From Bugulina stolonifera (Eukaryota; Bryozoa; Gymnolaemata; Cheilostomatida; Bugulidae), in NCBI GenBank assembly GCA_935421135.1, contig OW285187.1, positions 31,932,818-31,996,817 on the forward strand: a DNA stretch of 64,000 bases. Reading direction: 5' to 3'. How positions within the stretch are numbered: position 1 is the stretch's first letter; each line of letters opens with the position of its first letter. Below, one piece after another: positions 12,925 through 26,915 of this stretch. The position numbers were made by a program, and so were the translations under genes. The notes under the pieces are model-generated. The model had not been told where the DNA came from, did no database searches, and worked only from the letters and a program-made list of their open reading frames with translations.

Positions 12925-15900
12925 ATGACATCAGCTACAACAGATCCAAGTAGCCACATCACCACAGCTGATCAACTAGCAAACAGGCGCAATATGGCTA
13001 CAGCTATTAGTCAGTCTTCAACCCTGCAACAGGGCTTAGTCCAAGGTGCTCCACAATCTCGTTCCACTGACATTACAACCTCAAATCCTGTGATAAACTC
13101 ATCTAGCTCAGGTATGCCCATTGTTGTTTGATCATATCGCAGTCATTATGCTAGCTGTAGATTGCAGTGAAACTACAGGTAGTCCATTGCTAGTCTCAAA
13201 ATGTTATGCAACCATTAAGTTAAAGTGAGTAGTATTATTAATAGAGGTGGTGTAGTTACTGGTATCTGAGGTATCGTTCACTTAATTCACCATTGGGTTT
13301 GCCAATATAAAGATGTGATGATGTGGCGTACTGTCTCTAGTTCTGATTGATGGACTCGAAGCATTATGGTTATCTCATATTATTGGTGTCAAAAGTGATT
13401 GCCTGCTATGATAGTCTAATTAGTGAAGCTATTATAGGCAACAACTACATGTCTGTTGGAAATTAATGGCTCTCTCTTCCATTACTAACTTAAGGGGCGT
13501 GTAACTGCTAATAATAGTTGTTGTACCTTACCAAAGCTGTTGTTATCTCACCCATCGCTCCCAACATTTTATGTTGTATCAAAGCTCTGAAAGTTGCATA
13601 TTATCAGTGTTGGTTATCTTCCACTCACTTTCATCTCTAGTGAGCGAAGCATAGTGTACTTCATTGTAAAGTAAACCTACATGTAGTAAGGTAAAACCAC
13701 ATGGCTATGAGTCTATGATGACAGCACATATTCGGGCCAATGGTTGGGTTCAGACCATAATAGAACCAGCAATACAGTGGGCCTGCTTTTGCAAAAGTTG
13801 AGGGGTAAAGTGCTTATCTGCCTCAGTACAATGGCACTGCAATGTACATGTAGGCCTATGTGTTTCAGTGGCGTTTGAAGCAATCAATATATTACTTGAA
13901 TTGCTATTATTATTATGTATTGCAGTAGTCATACACTGTATGAATGCAAGAGAGCTAGGTTTGTTTTATTCCTACTGAACTTTATACAATGCGTACACAA
14001 ATGTATAATAGATACATGTATATTATTATAGATTTTCTCTTTGCAGCAGTTACTGCCCAAAGTGGAGACCAGCAATGGTTAGACAACTCATCTATATCAG
14101 GTTGGGATAAACAGGTAAGCACATCTACACCTATGCAGTTGGGTGCAATTTAGCACACGATTTAGTAGAATGAGATTCATATTTTGTGATTTGCGGATTT
14201 GGGTCGGTGGTTAGCTGAAAATATACAAGGAAGACGACTTCTGCTGTGGTCTTGCCAAAGGCTATTTCATTTACTGTATGGTCATGCACTCAAACTCACT
14301 TATAAATAACTATGACCACTTTTGTAAGGAGTACTGTGTCAAGTCTGGCTGCATTGTTCCGGCTTAACTGGAAATCATCAGATGCATCATTAGCATGGTT
14401 GTGTTTGCATTATTGGGATGACATAGCAGCTGGTTCTGCAAACTTGTGATTATGTCTTGATTACATAACCCTATGAATGATACCTGTTCAGTTGGTAGAG
14501 CAGTTATTGTGCTATTGAAGTGATTCCATGTGACTGGGCTTTGTTTGTTGTTCAAGCTGACATTACCTTAGTGGGAGAATTTTATTTTGTTGTTGAGCGG
14601 AGTTGTTGCTGTATCATAGTAGAGTTTACAGTTATACTGCTGTAGATCAACAGGTGAAGAAGGTAGCGGATTTAAGTACTAAGTACGTTGTTCTTTACTT
14701 CATGCATTATTGTCTACCAGTAGAGGTCTTTCACTTTGATAAATCAAGATTAGTAAGATTTTGGAGGTTATAATTAGGTGGTCTGCCGTATAAGCTTAGT
14801 GTGCGATCTCCATCAAATGTACATGTATATCTGCATGCAGTACATGTCAGGAACTTGCTGAGGTATCACACTTGTGTAGAAAGTAAGCTATTGTTAGAAG
14901 ATTAAATAAAATTGGAGTGGCCTTCAATGAAATACAACGAGATGCTCTGATAACTATACGAGACAAACCAATGTTGTCCATCTGGGAGTAATTACATCAT
15001 GTGTGATGTATGTAATTGCTACCAGCTCAATGCAGTTGGAAGTTGGATTTTGCCTTATAGCTCAGAATACTAACCTAACATGTCTAATTGAATTACTGTG
15101 CTAGTAAACTTGCATTATTCCACTTCAGTGATGTAGCACTGTGTTTGCACTACTTGTAGCCTGGCAGCCAGCAAAGCACTCCTCGTCTGGACCACGCCAA
15201 CAATCCCGCTACTACGCAGTTTAGTGGTTGGGGTTCACAACCATTCCCCTCCTCATACGCCAGTGATTCACAGACCGGCGGCTCTAGTGCATGGCCAAAC
15301 CCAAACAACAACAACAACAACTTGAGCCTGGGTTCTGCTTGGGGATCTCAGTCGCCTAATATCAACAGGCAGCAACCAGCTGCTACCACTTCCTCAGACT
15401 GGGGCATGCCAACCAATACTGCGTCTACATCGCAGTGGGGCATGTCCACGTCATCTGCAAACTCAGGAGAGCAGGATTCATGGGGAACAGCACAGCGTCT
15501 ACCAAATGCGGGCACAGAAAGCTGGGGGCAATCTGCAGCATCCAGTCAACAGAATACTCCGTCCAGTGCTAATGCACAAATGAGTCAGTGGGGCCAGCCC
15601 GTCCCTCACACCTCAGCTTCCACAACTGCGTGGCAAACATCCAACAATGGGAATGCATCTAATCAACCTCCTTCAAATCCCTCAATGGGTACTCCAAACA
15701 CCAGTGCTAGCACTGCTACACAGCAGTGGGGTGCTAATTCTAGCGCTGGTCAACCAAGTACTCTTTCCCCACCATCTGCCACAAGTTCTACAATATCCGG
15801 TCTGGCCTCACCGCAACCAGAATCTTCTGCAACACCTACATCATGGGCTGGGGCCGCTGCCAAAGGCCTACCCAAGACTATACCAAAACCGCCAGAACCT

Positions 15901-18900
15901 GTTGATCCAACAAAATTGGCCATGGAGCAGTGCATAAACAATCCAGAAGGCTGGGGTCGTCCTGTCAGACAAGACACGGCATGGGGAACTCCACCAGAGA
16001 AGAACAAACAAGACGAATCAAACCAGTGGCACTCTACTCAAAACAATGGTAAAATTAATTGTGACCTGTGATTTTCAATGCATGACTTTTATTGCAAGCA
16101 TGTTCTTTTGTACAAAAAGTTGCAATACAAGTATAGTTATCAGTTACGAGCATCTAACTTTCTTGTACGGTAGGTACAGCTATATGGGAATCATCTAAAA
16201 CTACTGGAGGACATGTTCAACCAGCTGACAAGAGCACATGGAATCAAAAGGTCGCAGGCAACAATGACCCCAATGTCTGGAACGGAGAGGGTTCAAAAGG
16301 AAAAGACAATGCATTGTGGGATGATTTGCCCAGTAGTAAAGAATCGGAATCTCCGTGAGTTGTCTTGCATTTCAACTGTCAATTTAACTGTTGGGATGTC
16401 ACAGGTTAAATCATTCTGCTTATGATGTTGATCTATCAGGAATAGTTACCTGTAATTAAGAATGCGTCGTGTCACTTCCATTCCATCATGTCAGCCTTAT
16501 ATACAAATCTAACCATCAGGTATTATCATTACAGCGATCAACCCAGTTCTTGGAATACTCAAGGACCTCAATCCCGAACGGTATCACAGTCATCTGCAGG
16601 CGATGGAAACACAGACAGTGCTGGCTGGTCTTCCAGTGGTACGGTACCTGGACCTGCTGGTGTTAGCCGTTCTAGTCCGCCTAATTCAATCAATCGCCAA
16701 CCTACAACTCCAATGGGAGGAGACGGTGGCTGGGGTGCACAAAATGGTACCGCTGGTGACCCGCGTAAACTCACAAGGTGGGATTCTACTCCCGGACCAA
16801 TGCGCATGTCCTCTGTCTCTGAAACAGGTGAGCACTTCATGGCCACTAGCAGCAGTTGTGCTAGAGTTAGGTTATGGAGCTCTGGTTTGAGTTGGCTTTA
16901 CTGTCCTTGGTGTGTGTGTTTTACCAATATCTGCTCTATCTTACATGACATGCAAGTAATTTATTTTAAGACGGACGTGTAATTGATCACAATAATCCTG
17001 GGGCCTCGGATGCGTTTCAAAGAGGCCGACTGATTTCATCAGACCAGGGTCATGTGACTCCTACCATAGCTGGAGGTGTGGTAGCGCCTCCAGCCTCTAC
17101 AGCTAGTCACTTCAGCTCTGCTGCTGCAGATGCTCCTGCCGCCGCTCGAGCTCTTTTAAAAGATGGCAGAGGTCAGATTGCTATTATTGTTAGATTTGTT
17201 ACATGTGATGTTCTTTGTTTCTATACCCTAAAAGCAGAAATATTTCGCGGAAGAAAGTTTCACGAGTTTGCTAATCCTGGAGCAATTTGCGATAGAAATA
17301 TTTAGCGAGTTTGACCTATCGCGAAATTTGTTTAAGTCCCAAAATTGATGTTTAAGCATATTCCAGCATTAAAACCAAGCTTAGCTAAGCTCTATGTTTA
17401 CTCAGATTTAAACCCCACTTACATACCGTACAAAACTATACAGCTGACTCCTATATAGTGCAGTAAGCCCACCTGTGAGGTAAAGTAATTACCATAGCTT
17501 GTTAAAAAATCCTCTGATTAAGCTCCTACTCTAGGCTACTTACCAATTATGTTATAGCAAATACTTGCTGCTTTGTAAAATATTCAACTATGTATCATAT
17601 AGCTATATAGCTGCATGTATGGTCCGTTTAAACCAGAAATTATTTAAATCAGTTTGAAAGCAGATATTAATAGCGATGGAAATTATTTGCGAGTCGCGAA
17701 ATTCGCAAAAGTTAAAACTCGCAAAATGTATCTGCTTTTAGGGTATGTTGTTGTATGTAACCATCTCTCCTATGCATGTAATATGTGGGTAGAGAAGATG
17801 CTAATTTTGTTAGTTGAATTTGCTCTTAGCTTACAGCATGCTTTGCTGTAGAATTAAAGTTGAACAATTTGAATATATAATTAAAATTGAAATAATATTG
17901 CGCATTTGTTCATTCAAACATGGCAGTCATTGCTGGTGTATGTATAGTCACTTAGTTTCTTAGCTGTGGGCACATTTTGTTGAAATGATATTGGTAACTT
18001 TGTTTAGTTGACCTGGATTGTTGTGATTGGCACAGACTCTGCTAGTGTGTACATTGTTGTGAATGTGCATAGCCTATCATTATGTACATATTACATGCTC
18101 ACGTTATGCATTTATGTGTGTAGGCCTGTTATTACAGTGATTGATACTGATAGGAATACTCTTGGTTACCTATAGGAATAGTCTCACTGTATATCTACAA
18201 TCTATCTATTATGGTTCATGGACTTGCTAGGATTTTGGCTCTCGTCTGGCTTGCCTAAGCTGAGGAGTGGTTATTCCTTAGTTCTGCTAGCCTTCATATG
18301 ATTGTGTGTGGGGTGTTGTGGGCCCCTTCTTGTCCAGCTTCTTCACTTAGGTAGGAGAAGCACTGAGACCCATCTGACTGGCTCCTGACTGAGCGCCTAT
18401 CCAGTGTCAACTGTCTACCTATTCACTGTTACTATCAATCTCTTTCCCTTGTGTCCTCAAAAGCTTTTACAAATTGCATGCTTTTATTTTCACAGCTTTC
18501 CTAGACATTGTAATGGTTATTGTGTAATAACTACTTGTACAACGTTTATGGTGCCACTAGCATCTGTCTTCACGCTGTCTCCCAGGGGCTTTGTTTTACC
18601 TGTATGTACATATTATGTTGTCACATAATTATGGTTTGTTGTGTGGCCAGTAGATGGAGCAGTGGTTTGGTAACAGTCAGTAATAGTGCTTATTGTTGGC
18701 ATCAAAAGGGTATTTCAGTAAATAGTAAAGACTACCTTCTATTATACTGTCATTATTGCACTCCAAGCCACACTGCACCTGCAAGTGTTTATTTTGCCAG
18801 CAACAACAAGCTACTGGATGGTCCATTTGTAATACCATGTCCTATGACATAATGACATTCTCTGCTGTAATAAACATTCTCATTTAATACCTGTAAACCA

Positions 18901-21900
18901 AAGGTTTGCAGGTGTTTCTGTCAAGTAGCAGTATTGTTTTCAGCAAACATTGCTGGATGTATTAGCAAGTACACGCTATGCTGTTGCAGGTGGCTCCAAC
19001 TACTGGGACTCTGGTCAAGGAAGACAGGGTGGTGGTGCTCCTTCCAACTGGAACTCAAAGCCTTCCGTCTCTTGGACTGGTGACAGCAATACTGGTGCTG
19101 GTGGGTGGGGTCCTTCTCAACCCGGCCCTGCTGGTCAGCATGGTGGATGGGGAGATGCACCTTCCAATAACCAATGGCAAGGTGGATCAAACAGGAAACC
19201 TTCATACGGGTGGGATGACAACCAGTCTAATGGACCCGACTTTGGTAGAGACAGGAGACTGGTATGTTTTCACCATCAGTGCACTGAACTCATCTCTACT
19301 TACTGATTGTTTTAGACTAGTAGGCCTGATGCTTTGACTAAGTAGAAAAGTACAGTATGTTAAACCCTTTCTACTGTGGTATGCAGTAGTTTTAGTTCAC
19401 TTGGTTTATAAGTTAAGGTGTACCACAAATGAGTATGAATGACTAAGATGATGTTCATCTCTTTATGCACAGAAGAGCGATTCAGGGCAGATTGGAGATG
19501 ATGATTGTGGTGACTGGAATGAGAGTAACTCTGTGTGGTCCAGTGCCGGAGGCTTCAAGTCACAGATGCGAAAACATGTAAGTATTCATCTACAGTACCT
19601 ATCCATGTTCCGCTTCTCAATAGAGATGAGGTGTAGTGGTGAGAGACACTTGGATTGCCTTAGTTCTTCGTGTGTGGGTGAGGCTTGGGGTAAGGGTGGA
19701 CAACCTATCAAATGTGGAGTAGACAGCTTCTCAAGCTTTGGTGAAGCACACAGGCTACCTCATTTCTCTTCGCTGCACCTAATTTAAGATGGTAACCATT
19801 GAGCTCTTCTGCTCAGATTTCGATACTAAGTGCAAGACTTTCTGTTACTGTATTTAAATGAATCGGTAAGCAATCAAGCAGTGAATACATGGTCAGGCCA
19901 AACTAATCCTAAACTGGTGTCTACCAGTTAAATACTGCATACTTGGCATACAGCATACACATGTATTACATATATATACAGCAATATACTAGTCAACTGC
20001 CTTTACACTTTGTTGGATGTGACCCTTGATTATGAAAATAAACATTTACATACTCTATGCTTGCTGAAGCAATTCATGTCACTGTAGTAAGACTGAATAG
20101 CTCAAGTATCACACACCATAACTTGTACAATGTACTGGAAACTGTCATACAACCATCTCATACATTGAACACTGTCTCTCCTTGCAGAGCACTATACCGG
20201 AGAACCACGTACCCATGCACATGCAGAACAACAGGATGGGTGGTGGTGGCAGCGGACATTACGGAGGAGGTGGTCCAGCTGGTATGATGAACAGTGGTGT
20301 AGGTGGTAATGGTATAATTGGCACCAAACAGCAGATGATACAGTACCTCATGTCTCTCAAGTATACCGTAAGTCTGTTTCTATACACCCACTAGAAGTAG
20401 TACATGATACAATGTACACTGCGCTAGTATACCGTTACATACACACTGCATCTTGTAATTGGCTAAGTAGTGTATTTAGTACTGTAAATCTACTAGAACT
20501 GGATAATTATAGTCGTGCTCACCTCTCTCTATCTGTGGTTTGTAGAAAGAAGAAGCACACAGTGCACTTATCAACAATAACATGAACATGGACGCTGCCT
20601 TGGCTGATCTTAGCAAGAATGCCGGTATGCAACAGCAGAGACCTGGTGACTTTGGAGGTTAGTGTTCTCCTACAGAGCGATGGCCATGTTATAAATAGGC
20701 TGTGGTCAGCAGTGTTGGTCAGCAGTGTTGGTCAGCAGTTTTGGTCAGCAGTGTTGGTCAACAAGCTGTTGTGTTTCAATCTAATTTTGCAGTATCTATT
20801 TCCCTTGCTTTGGCTGATCAGTTGTCAGCTCGATTGACATGGGCTAGTGTTTTCCTAATATATTGTAGGTATGCCAATGCCAGGTGGACCAATGGGAGAC
20901 GCTGCTTTCAACCCTAACATTCCCCCTCCCAATATAGCAACGAACGCACTCAATACTCCGTATAACACCAATGCTCAACATAATCAATCTGCAGTTCAGG
21001 GATCTAGTCGTATCAACAAACCCAATCAGCAACAGCGCGGACCAATGAGTGGTAAGTGACCACTCACCACTGGTGCTAGACATCCAACTGGTATCACCTA
21101 CCTCTCTTTATACCAGTGTATCTTGTACTGCAGGGTGTACATCTTGTTATTATACCTCCACATGAATATACGAACATTACAAACATTGTCATGGAAGTAG
21201 TTGTATAGGCTAGTAATTAATCAGACTGGAATTAGCTCATTAATATCTTACTTCCACAAATCTTTCACTCAGTTGTATTATGCCTGCGTATGTATATACT
21301 AGTTCCTATCACCAAACTGTACCTCGCCCATGTTCAATGTTATCCATCACTGAACATGGTGAAGTCTACTTTGATGTATTACCATACTAAACGTTAGCAG
21401 TCATCCGTCATAGCCAGGTACTTGCACTTTCTGTCTGTTTGTATTGTATCACTCCTGATTGGTTTCATGTTTACAGGTCGTAATAACGCACCAAACACAC
21501 TGACACACCAGCAACAGACATCTCTAGTTAGACAGTTGGAGTTGGCTGTCCAGTCTAATGCCATCCATCCCTACATACTCTCACTGCCACTCATAGAGCC
21601 AAACATCAGATTCCTTCACCAACTGCTAGCACTTCACCAGTCTTACCAGAACAACCTTGATACACTCAATCAGGTGAGTGGAGAGAGTCGTCTGCTCTCT
21701 GTCTGTCTGTCCATCCGTCTGTCTGTTTACGGAGATGGTATCCTTCCTGTGCACATGCTTCAGTAATACATACAGTGTGCTGGCACCTCTCTATTACCGT
21801 AGAATGACCTACATGTACATGTACAGTCTATGTATGGGCTATTTAGTGGAATTATGTACATAGAGTACAGTGCCCTAATATGATAATATGTGTATATTTA

Positions 21901-24318
21901 CAGTATCGTATGCAGTGTTACATGTAGATACATGTACACTTACTTGTAGATACATACATACATATGTTTTTACTTGTAGATGCAAAGGAGACATGGTATG
22001 AGCTCGCTACAAGCTGAAACAGCAAGTAGAAACGTGTCCAGTTTAGGAGCACAGATGAAGAACCTTCAGGCTCCGTATATCAAACAAGCTCATGAGGTAC
22101 GTCTACACCTACATCATGTAACTCACACCTGTGTGTACAATTGTCAATCCAATATAGTACTAATATCACACCAGTGGACTCTAGTGATACCCATCTATAT
22201 TATCTGAAAACGTGTATAGAACGTGTATAATGTATCATTTATGGAAAGTTTAAATTCTTGTTATTATAAGCTGCAGCTGAGTTAATGATTTATGTGGCTG
22301 TTGTTCTCCTATTCCATGAACTGGAATTAGAATGCTAACTCTACGTGTTGTCATGTAGATGAACAAGTCGCAGTACGTAGGAGGAGGCAATAGTGGTGGA
22401 GTTAGGGGCTCCTCACTGGCTGACAACCTCTCTGGTCTCTCTCTCACCAACAACCTACTACCAAATAACGCAGGCGGTTCCTCTATCACTTCTTCTTCCT
22501 CCCAGTCAAGGCTCGGCATATGGACGGACAAGGCGCCAGGTTCTGCTAGACAAGGTGCTAACACTGGCTCTTCGTCACTGCATGCTTCTCATTCCACTCC
22601 TAACCTACAGGGTGCGTTGTATCTGCCTGCTTCCTTGTCACTTATTTCCTCTCACCAATGTGTTCATTTTGGTCGTATGTTGGTTATGCTACTAGCTATT
22701 GTGTATCTTCTGTTAGATGTGTTTTATGTTGTATGCTCTCATATAACTTTCATATTGATTTAAACCATGCTCTAAATCTCTTACTAGTGAGGTGGTGGCA
22801 TGTTTAACTTTCTTTCCATTAGTAAATCAACACAACTCCTTTTTCACTGAGCTTATGTGTGGTCATCACGCTATACTACATGTACATTTATATTCGCTTA
22901 CTTCACTTGCCAATGTGCAGCATTAGATGTCTGCATTGCTCTTACATCAACCTGTATTATATTATTGTAATATTATGTAGGTGGCGTCTTTGGAGACAGC
23001 AACCCCTGGTCCTCCTCAGGCTCCAGTGCCTGGTCTAACATGGGTTCTGCCGGCCAATACCTAGACAACCCAAACGAATCTCATTCCCTTAACCCCAATG
23101 GCGGCCATGCTAATCCCGCACAGTCCTACGATATTCCAGAGTTTGTGCCCGGCGTGCCTTGGCAAGGTGCCAGCTCACAGAAAGTAGAAGATGACCCAAA
23201 TATAACCCCCGGCAGCGTGGCACGGTCTATATCAGTCAGCACAGCTGCATCGCTCAACCCCTCAGGTGAGTTGGTATTAGTAGATGGGATGGTCATGTAC
23301 TTTTATCACTTTCTGCGTGCTCTAGTACTCTGAGCTCCCCGTTGACTAGTATCTCTGTGTTACTATTACAGGACGCAATAGCACAGATTTAGGTTGGGGA
23401 AATGGCTCCAAGAATACATGGTCTACCCAGAACCTGTCATCTCCTGCAGGTGACATGTGGAAGACTGGCAATACCCGCCCTCCACCAGGTTTTGGTAAGA
23501 ACATGAACCGTAGCATGTCTATGCCTCACGGACCTTCAGAGAAAACCTCAGCTTTCAGTCCGGGTAAGCATTGCTACATTCTTATGTTGCCTGGCCATTA
23601 TTTTCAATAATGTTTGGTATTTTGTGTATACAAATGTTACATGTACATGTAGGTTTACTAGCCCCCACAGTCCTAACGTACTAACTAATTATTGTTTTAG
23701 TGGGTTCCAACTGGGATAACCAGCAAAGCCAACTCTCAAGTGCAAGTGTTCCATGGCTGCTACTGCGCACCATTCCTCCCCAGGTGGATGGAAACCTGCT
23801 CAAGACACTCTGTTCCCAGCACGGCCCTCTACAGAGCTTTTTCGTGAATACCAACAATGGCCAGGCTCTTGTACGCTACAACTCTAAGGAGGAGAGTATG
23901 AAGGCACAGAAGAGTCTCAACTCCTGCTCCTTGGGTGACACAACTATTATAGCAGAGTTTATTGATGAGGGCGAGGTGAGTGCTACTTGCTACGTGCTAC
24001 TGTGTTCATTGGACATACTAGTCGCCTACAAAGCATTATAGTCTATGACCTAAGAGTTAACACAGCTAATTGTATACCTAATACATGTAGGTGCAGAAGA
24101 TTGTGGAACAATGTCAGAGACAGTCAGCACTGGGACGCTCGCACTCTGTATCAGCTGCACCCGGCTCTGGTATGTGGACCAGCAGCAACAGTGGCAGCAC
24201 TTCTAACCTGTGGGGAGGACCTGGAATGGGCACTGGATCCGCTTCCACCTGGTCTGCTCTGCCAAACTCAAGCTTTCTTCCACCCGTTGATATTGCAAGC
24301 AACAACTTTAACATGTAG
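12925..24318 (+). CDS. TNRC6: GW182 / TNRC6 trinucleotide-repeat-containing silencing scaffold (complete)
   Basis: This Argonaute partner recruits deadenylases in miRNA silencing in cytoplasmic P-bodies. Eighteen exons join in phase: 12925-13111, 14047-14114, 15160-16048, 16174-16354, 16535-16827, 16971-17171, 18990-19261, 19473-19577, 20188-20367, 20546-20657, 20869-21051, 21477-21673, 21980-22096, 22359-22611, 22981-23265, 23372-23563, 23701-23975 and 24091-24318, giving 1,405 residues. Residues 63-732 hold about 33 tryptophans in GW/WG-type contexts (SDWGMP, ESWGQS, GGWGPS), the Ago-binding region. A UBA-like domain (IQYLMSLKYTKEEAHSALI) lies near 780-815, and a Q/M-rich part at 890-995. 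A PAM2-like motif (PEFVPGVPWQG) lies near 1131-1143, RPPPGF near 1216, and an RRM (VPWLLLRTIPPQVDG to IIAEFIDEGEV) near 1252-1331. C-terminal tryptophans (GMWTS, NLWGG, STWSAL) would bind CCR4-NOT. An in-frame TAA at 12838 supports the start. Confidence 0.96.
14190..14270. repeat. Dispersed repeat copy C (partial, weak)
   Basis: It lies in TNRC6 intron 2. It shares an AAGACGACTTCTGCTG-like block, and the sequence around it, with the copies at 8495 and 19660. The match is short and diverged. Confidence 0.3.
17226..17743. mobile_element. Tc1/mariner-type MITE in TNRC6 intron 6
   Basis: The 518 bp element has terminal inverted repeats CCCTAAAAGCAGA / TCTGCTTTTAGGG, flanked on both sides by TA (17224-17225 and 17744-17745), the usual duplication of the Tc1/mariner superfamily. 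Subterminal motifs rich in TTTCGCG/CGCGAAA and TTGCGA/TCGCAA recur near both ends. It has no transposase ORF and is non-autonomous. Confidence 0.8.
17744..18989 (+). other. Remainder of TNRC6 intron 6
   Basis: This is the 3' 1.2 kb of a 1.8 kb intron. Open stretches at 18404-18852 show no family resemblance and lack splice continuity with the gene. No other feature was seen. Confidence 0.6.
19660..19785. repeat. Dispersed repeat copy B
   Basis: It lies in TNRC6 intron 8 and aligns with the copy at 8495-8640, sharing GGTAAGGGTGG-like, TCTCTTCGCTGCACCTAA-like and flanking blocks in the same order. Confidence 0.5.
20704..20762. repeat. 13 bp minisatellite GGTCAGCAGTGTT, 4+ copies
   Basis: Four head-to-tail copies (one with T for G) and a fifth degraded copy lie in TNRC6 intron 10. 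Confidence 0.9.
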
Positions 24319-26792
24319 AGGTACAAACTGACGGACACCGGTAGATGCTGCATGGTAATTCCTACTACATATTCTGGGAGTCGTTATCTCTCACTCATCT
24401 CTTAGTCACTTGTCTTCTATCTGAATAGATGCCAATAATATTTGTTATGCTCACAGTTCTTTGTATTATATTGATAATGGATCTCTATGAACGCATCGAC
24501 ATCACTAAAGTATTTAGGGATAGGTATGCAGTGCTAGATATATATACATATATATATATATATATCAATGCCATGCCAACCAATTATTAGTCCTCTATTC
24601 TTATAATAACCTTGACAGTGAACAGTCTATCTTATGGCGATAATTAGTCTTATAATTCTATAGAACTCTTATATTATTATATAATATAATTATATATATA
24701 ACTAATTATTATTATTATTATTAATATAGTAGTGTAGTCCTTATCTGAATCATTGTTTTTCCTGCCCAAGTATTATTAATTAAATCAACTATACAATTGA
24801 ATCTGTGTGCTACGATAATTCAGTCATAATGTAATGTGCTGGCGAAGGTACAGGCTCATGGTGCACATGCTTATCAAACGACTATTATTATTATTATCTT
24901 ATATATTATTACTCCACACCATTATGCATTTTTCTCTGAAAAATAAGCTTGATTTTAACCCATCTCTATCTACTGTCTTAATTTGCATGATTGTTCTTAC
25001 TTTTATTATTACTCTTATACTATTAGCTTACCAGAGATATTGTCCAAGATACATACCATAACATTGGTGAAAGCCTTCATAATGTGATGTACTTTGTAAG
25101 AAAAAAATCAATCCAAAAAATTTGAAAAAAATACTAACAGTTTTGAGCCTGGAGTCTATTTTTATCAGCAACATTACAGATCTTTGCACAAACATAGCTA
25201 TATTTGTGTTTGTATAGTATTTGCAATCAATTATTTATCATTTCAATGTGCCAAGCTCTTGTTGATGAGCGTTTGACAGTTTGACATAGATGATGGTAGG
25301 CCTTGATACCAGTCAATATTATGTAAGTGACTGGGACATTTATTGCTGTGATTGTACTACTAATCCACTCTTAACTCCAAAGACTAGAGTATTCAATTCT
25401 ACTAACTATGGTTGTTTCTAATCAAAGTTCAAACTAGTGCAAATCCAATGGATCATTCAAATAATATTATTATGTGCAACTACATCTATCTACCTGTGTG
25501 TCTGTCTACATGTATACGTGACCAGAAACATACCTGCTTACTTATTCTTTATCTACCTAATAACATGTTAGCCAATGAAACTAGTGAAGTCCATGGAAAT
25601 ATATTATAGAAATCACTTTTCACTAAAATTACGCCCATACAATGGGTGTCCAGTCAATTCTCTCCATCAGAGTATTGTAGCAAAACCGGTTCTGCAAACC
25701 TTTTATCTCAAAACTATTGTCATCAAATTCAAACTAGTTTTATTTTCTAGATATATTATACTGTTAGTTAGCCTGGTGATGCTATAGTTAGACCAGAACA
25801 CAGCAATCTTGTCACCCAACTATTAAAGTAGTGACAAATCATTGAGCACCACTCACTGATCTCCAATCTCATACACAAGCATACATGACAAGATTGTCAG
25901 TATTTTTGAAATCAGCACTAGGAAGCCTCTGTGTTATCAATTTAGCATTCCGTAGAAAAAAACATTAAAAGAGACAAAAATTATAAAAAAGTTGGAAAAT
26001 ACAGAAAAGTTAGTGTAATGCAATCATTGGTGCTACATAACCATTAAACTAATCACAGCACTCATTGCAGTCTTTCTTGTCAACGGGTGACTCGGTGATT
26101 GATTGCCATACTGTGTCATTCCTGAAAATCCTAATAATTCAACAGATGCTATCTCCGTGTGCTCACTATAACTTGAATCTTGATATTTAAAAACCCCCCT
26201 AGTTGTAAGTAATACATGCATGTTCTGGAAATTTTGACTTCTATTTTTCTCCTACACTAGAGCATTTGGCTGAAAATATTTGCTCCTATAATGGTATAAT
26301 TAATTGCATTGACACAATTGTATTTATATATATTAATGTCAACTATAGTTGCTATGGAATCCGCCAAAAATATTCTTATATGACCATAATACTGTTTTGT
26401 AAACCAGGGCTGAGACTGTGAATGCTTTTGATACATGTCCGTGCAGTAAGATTTTGGTGGTTCTTGTACTGTTACTAAAATTCTTTTTAACCTAGTTTTA
26501 TCATTTAATCACACCATGATATTTACTATTATATGTGTTTCCACGTTATATTCAACTAGCTGCACAACTATGCCAGAATTTTGGCAGTTTTTTTGAAATT
26601 GCTACCAGTCAATTACGCTGATTTGTATCTTGCTTTGCTTAATTTTCTTGTGTGATGTACTATGCTATTATTCTTAATCTATGTAGTGTATATTTTTTGG
26701 TGGTATAATTACAAATAAAATGTTGCGGCGCTCGTCCCTGTGACTTGAGCATGCCCTACTGAAACTGGTAGTTGTGTTAGTTATGAACAAGG
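24319..26792. other. 3' UTR and convergent spacer, TNRC6 / EIF3L
   Basis: This is AT-rich DNA between the ends of two convergent genes. It contains (AT)n near 24541-24568 and ATT-rich runs at about 24650-24725. The open reading at 24834-25061 is hydrophobic and low in complexity, with no family resemblance. No third gene was seen. Confidence 0.6.
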
Positions 26793-26798
26793 TTTATT
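26793..26798 (-). terminator. EIF3L polyadenylation signal
   Basis: AATAAA on the minus strand lies about 118 bases beyond the EIF3L stop codon. Confidence 0.65.
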
Positions 26799-26915
26799 GA
26801 AATTCACCAACTGACTCAATCCAGAAAGTTGTTGTTGCAAATAATCGGGAATCATGTAACTTTACATGTACAATTGAGTAGCCATTGTGCAAGTAAGCTC
26901 TCCTGTTTGTAAGAG

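Noticed and set aside
13311..13349. C/D snoRNA candidate (GTGATGATG ... CTGA) in TNRC6 intron 1
   Set aside because: There is no terminal stem around the boxes, and the box spacing is too short.
18404..18852. Overlapping cysteine-rich ORFs in TNRC6 intron 6
   Set aside because: They have no family resemblance and no phase-compatible splicing with TNRC6, and they are typical of chance frames.
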